Source of the DNA: JAXDAY01 sp034679345
Lineage (GTDB): Bacteria > Eisenbacteria > RBG-16-71-46 > CAIMUX01 > VGJL01
Assembly (NCBI GenBank): GCA_034679345.1
Contig: JAXDAY010000030.1
Coordinates: 1-64,000 of the forward strand
Direction of reading: 5' to 3'
DNA length: 64,000 nucleotides
Each line of letters begins with the position of its first letter. Position 1 is the stretch's first letter. Both the position numbers and the translations under genes were made by a program. Below are positions 63,761-64,000 of the stretch, in pieces. The notes under the pieces were generated by a model that saw nothing but the letters and a program-made list of their open reading frames with translations, was not told the DNA's origin and searched no databases.

Positions 63761-64000
63761 ATGCGCATTACCGTCCGGGAGCTCGCCGCGCGGCTGGGAC
63801 TGGAGTATCGCGGGAACGGAGATGCGGTCCTGAGCGGCGTGGCGGGGATCCGCGAGGCGGGGCCCGGAGATCTCACATTCCTCGGGAACCCGCGGTACGA
63901 GGCCGACATGGCGACCACACGCGCGACGGCGATCATCATGGCCGAGCCGCGAGAATCGATTGCCGCCGCCGTCATCTTGAGCCATCAACCCTACCTTGCC
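63761..64000 (+). CDS. lpxD: UDP-3-O-acylglucosamine N-acyltransferase LpxD, 3' truncated
   Basis: The first 80 residues are present, cut by the window end. 'MRITVRELAARLGLEYRGNGD' (two blocks), 'GIREAGPGDLTFLGNPRYEAD' and 'TRATAIIMAE' match the N-terminal uridine-binding domain of LpxD, which adds the second acyl chain in lipid A synthesis. The left-handed beta-helix catalytic part lies beyond the window. An in-frame GTG at 63755 could also be used. AGGA is 4 or 10 bases upstream. It indicates that this cell makes lipid A. Confidence 0.9.
   Translation, partial: MRITVRELAARLGLEYRGNGDAVLSGVAGIREAGPGDLTFLGNPRYEADMATTRATAIIMAEPRESIAAAVILSHQPYLA

Overview
The window is GC-rich and densely coded. 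No rRNA, tRNA, CRISPR array, insertion sequence or prophage was seen, and no gene-free stretch exceeds 300 bases. The organism has a Gram-negative envelope (BamA, Skp, LpxD, Lnt, LolCD). Other traits point to the FCB superphylum: a PorV/PorQ-type outer-membrane protein, three proteins ending in FlgD-like type IX secretion tails, a Bacteroidota-style Ig-like lipoprotein, a COX24-like mini ribosomal protein, and Lys/Arg-rich 31-residue proteins of that kind are typical there. GC-rich FCB lineages such as Candidatus Eisenbacteria fit best; this is an inference from gene content. McsA-McsB-ClpC and a PEP-CTERM protein add to the mosaic.

Layout. 1-573: end of a PorU/gingipain-like protein. 740-5258: mini ribosomal protein with its own promoter and terminator, RNase R, then a PilZ / PgaD-like / PgaC-like exopolysaccharide module. 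5209-11437: envelope and surface genes (PEP-CTERM protein on the minus strand, PorV-like protein, a PEGA protein with a possible dead PP2C domain, an MXAN_6640-type metalloprotease). 11545-20699: comEC, then purC-purH-guaA-slt and a polyprenol/diacylglycerol-kinase-like gene. 20901-29110: secA, topA, xerC, hslV, hslU. 29139-33927: argF, an Ig-like lipoprotein, dapF-dapA-dapB. rpsT lies opposite dapB. 34262-42194: lnt, an RlmI-like methyltransferase, two GT-C type membrane glycosyltransferases, a small methyltransferase, asd and truA. 42139-46851: a 1570-residue surface protein with fibronectin-III-like repeats. 47075-54740: htrA, then purB-purL-purQ-(PurS-like)-purF. 54745-64000: lolC/E, lolD, mcsA, mcsB, clpC, bamA, skp and the start of lpxD.

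How the genes work together. Two purine loci cover much of the path from PRPP to IMP (purF, purL, purQ, purC, purB, purH) and on to GMP (guaA). The small-type PurL and separate PurQ need a PurS partner; none is present in standard form, but the 194-residue gene between purQ and purF reads as two PurS-like domains in tandem. This is the most interesting observation here. asd, dapA, dapB and dapF supply diaminopimelate for lysine and peptidoglycan. The last 9 kb join lipoprotein export, arginine-phosphorylation proteolysis and outer-membrane assembly in one run of tightly packed genes. Many gene pairs share a 4-base stop/start overlap (ATGA, GTGA or TTGA), so translational coupling is likely common. 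Readable promoters follow a TTGACN / 17-18 bases / TAnnnT pattern.
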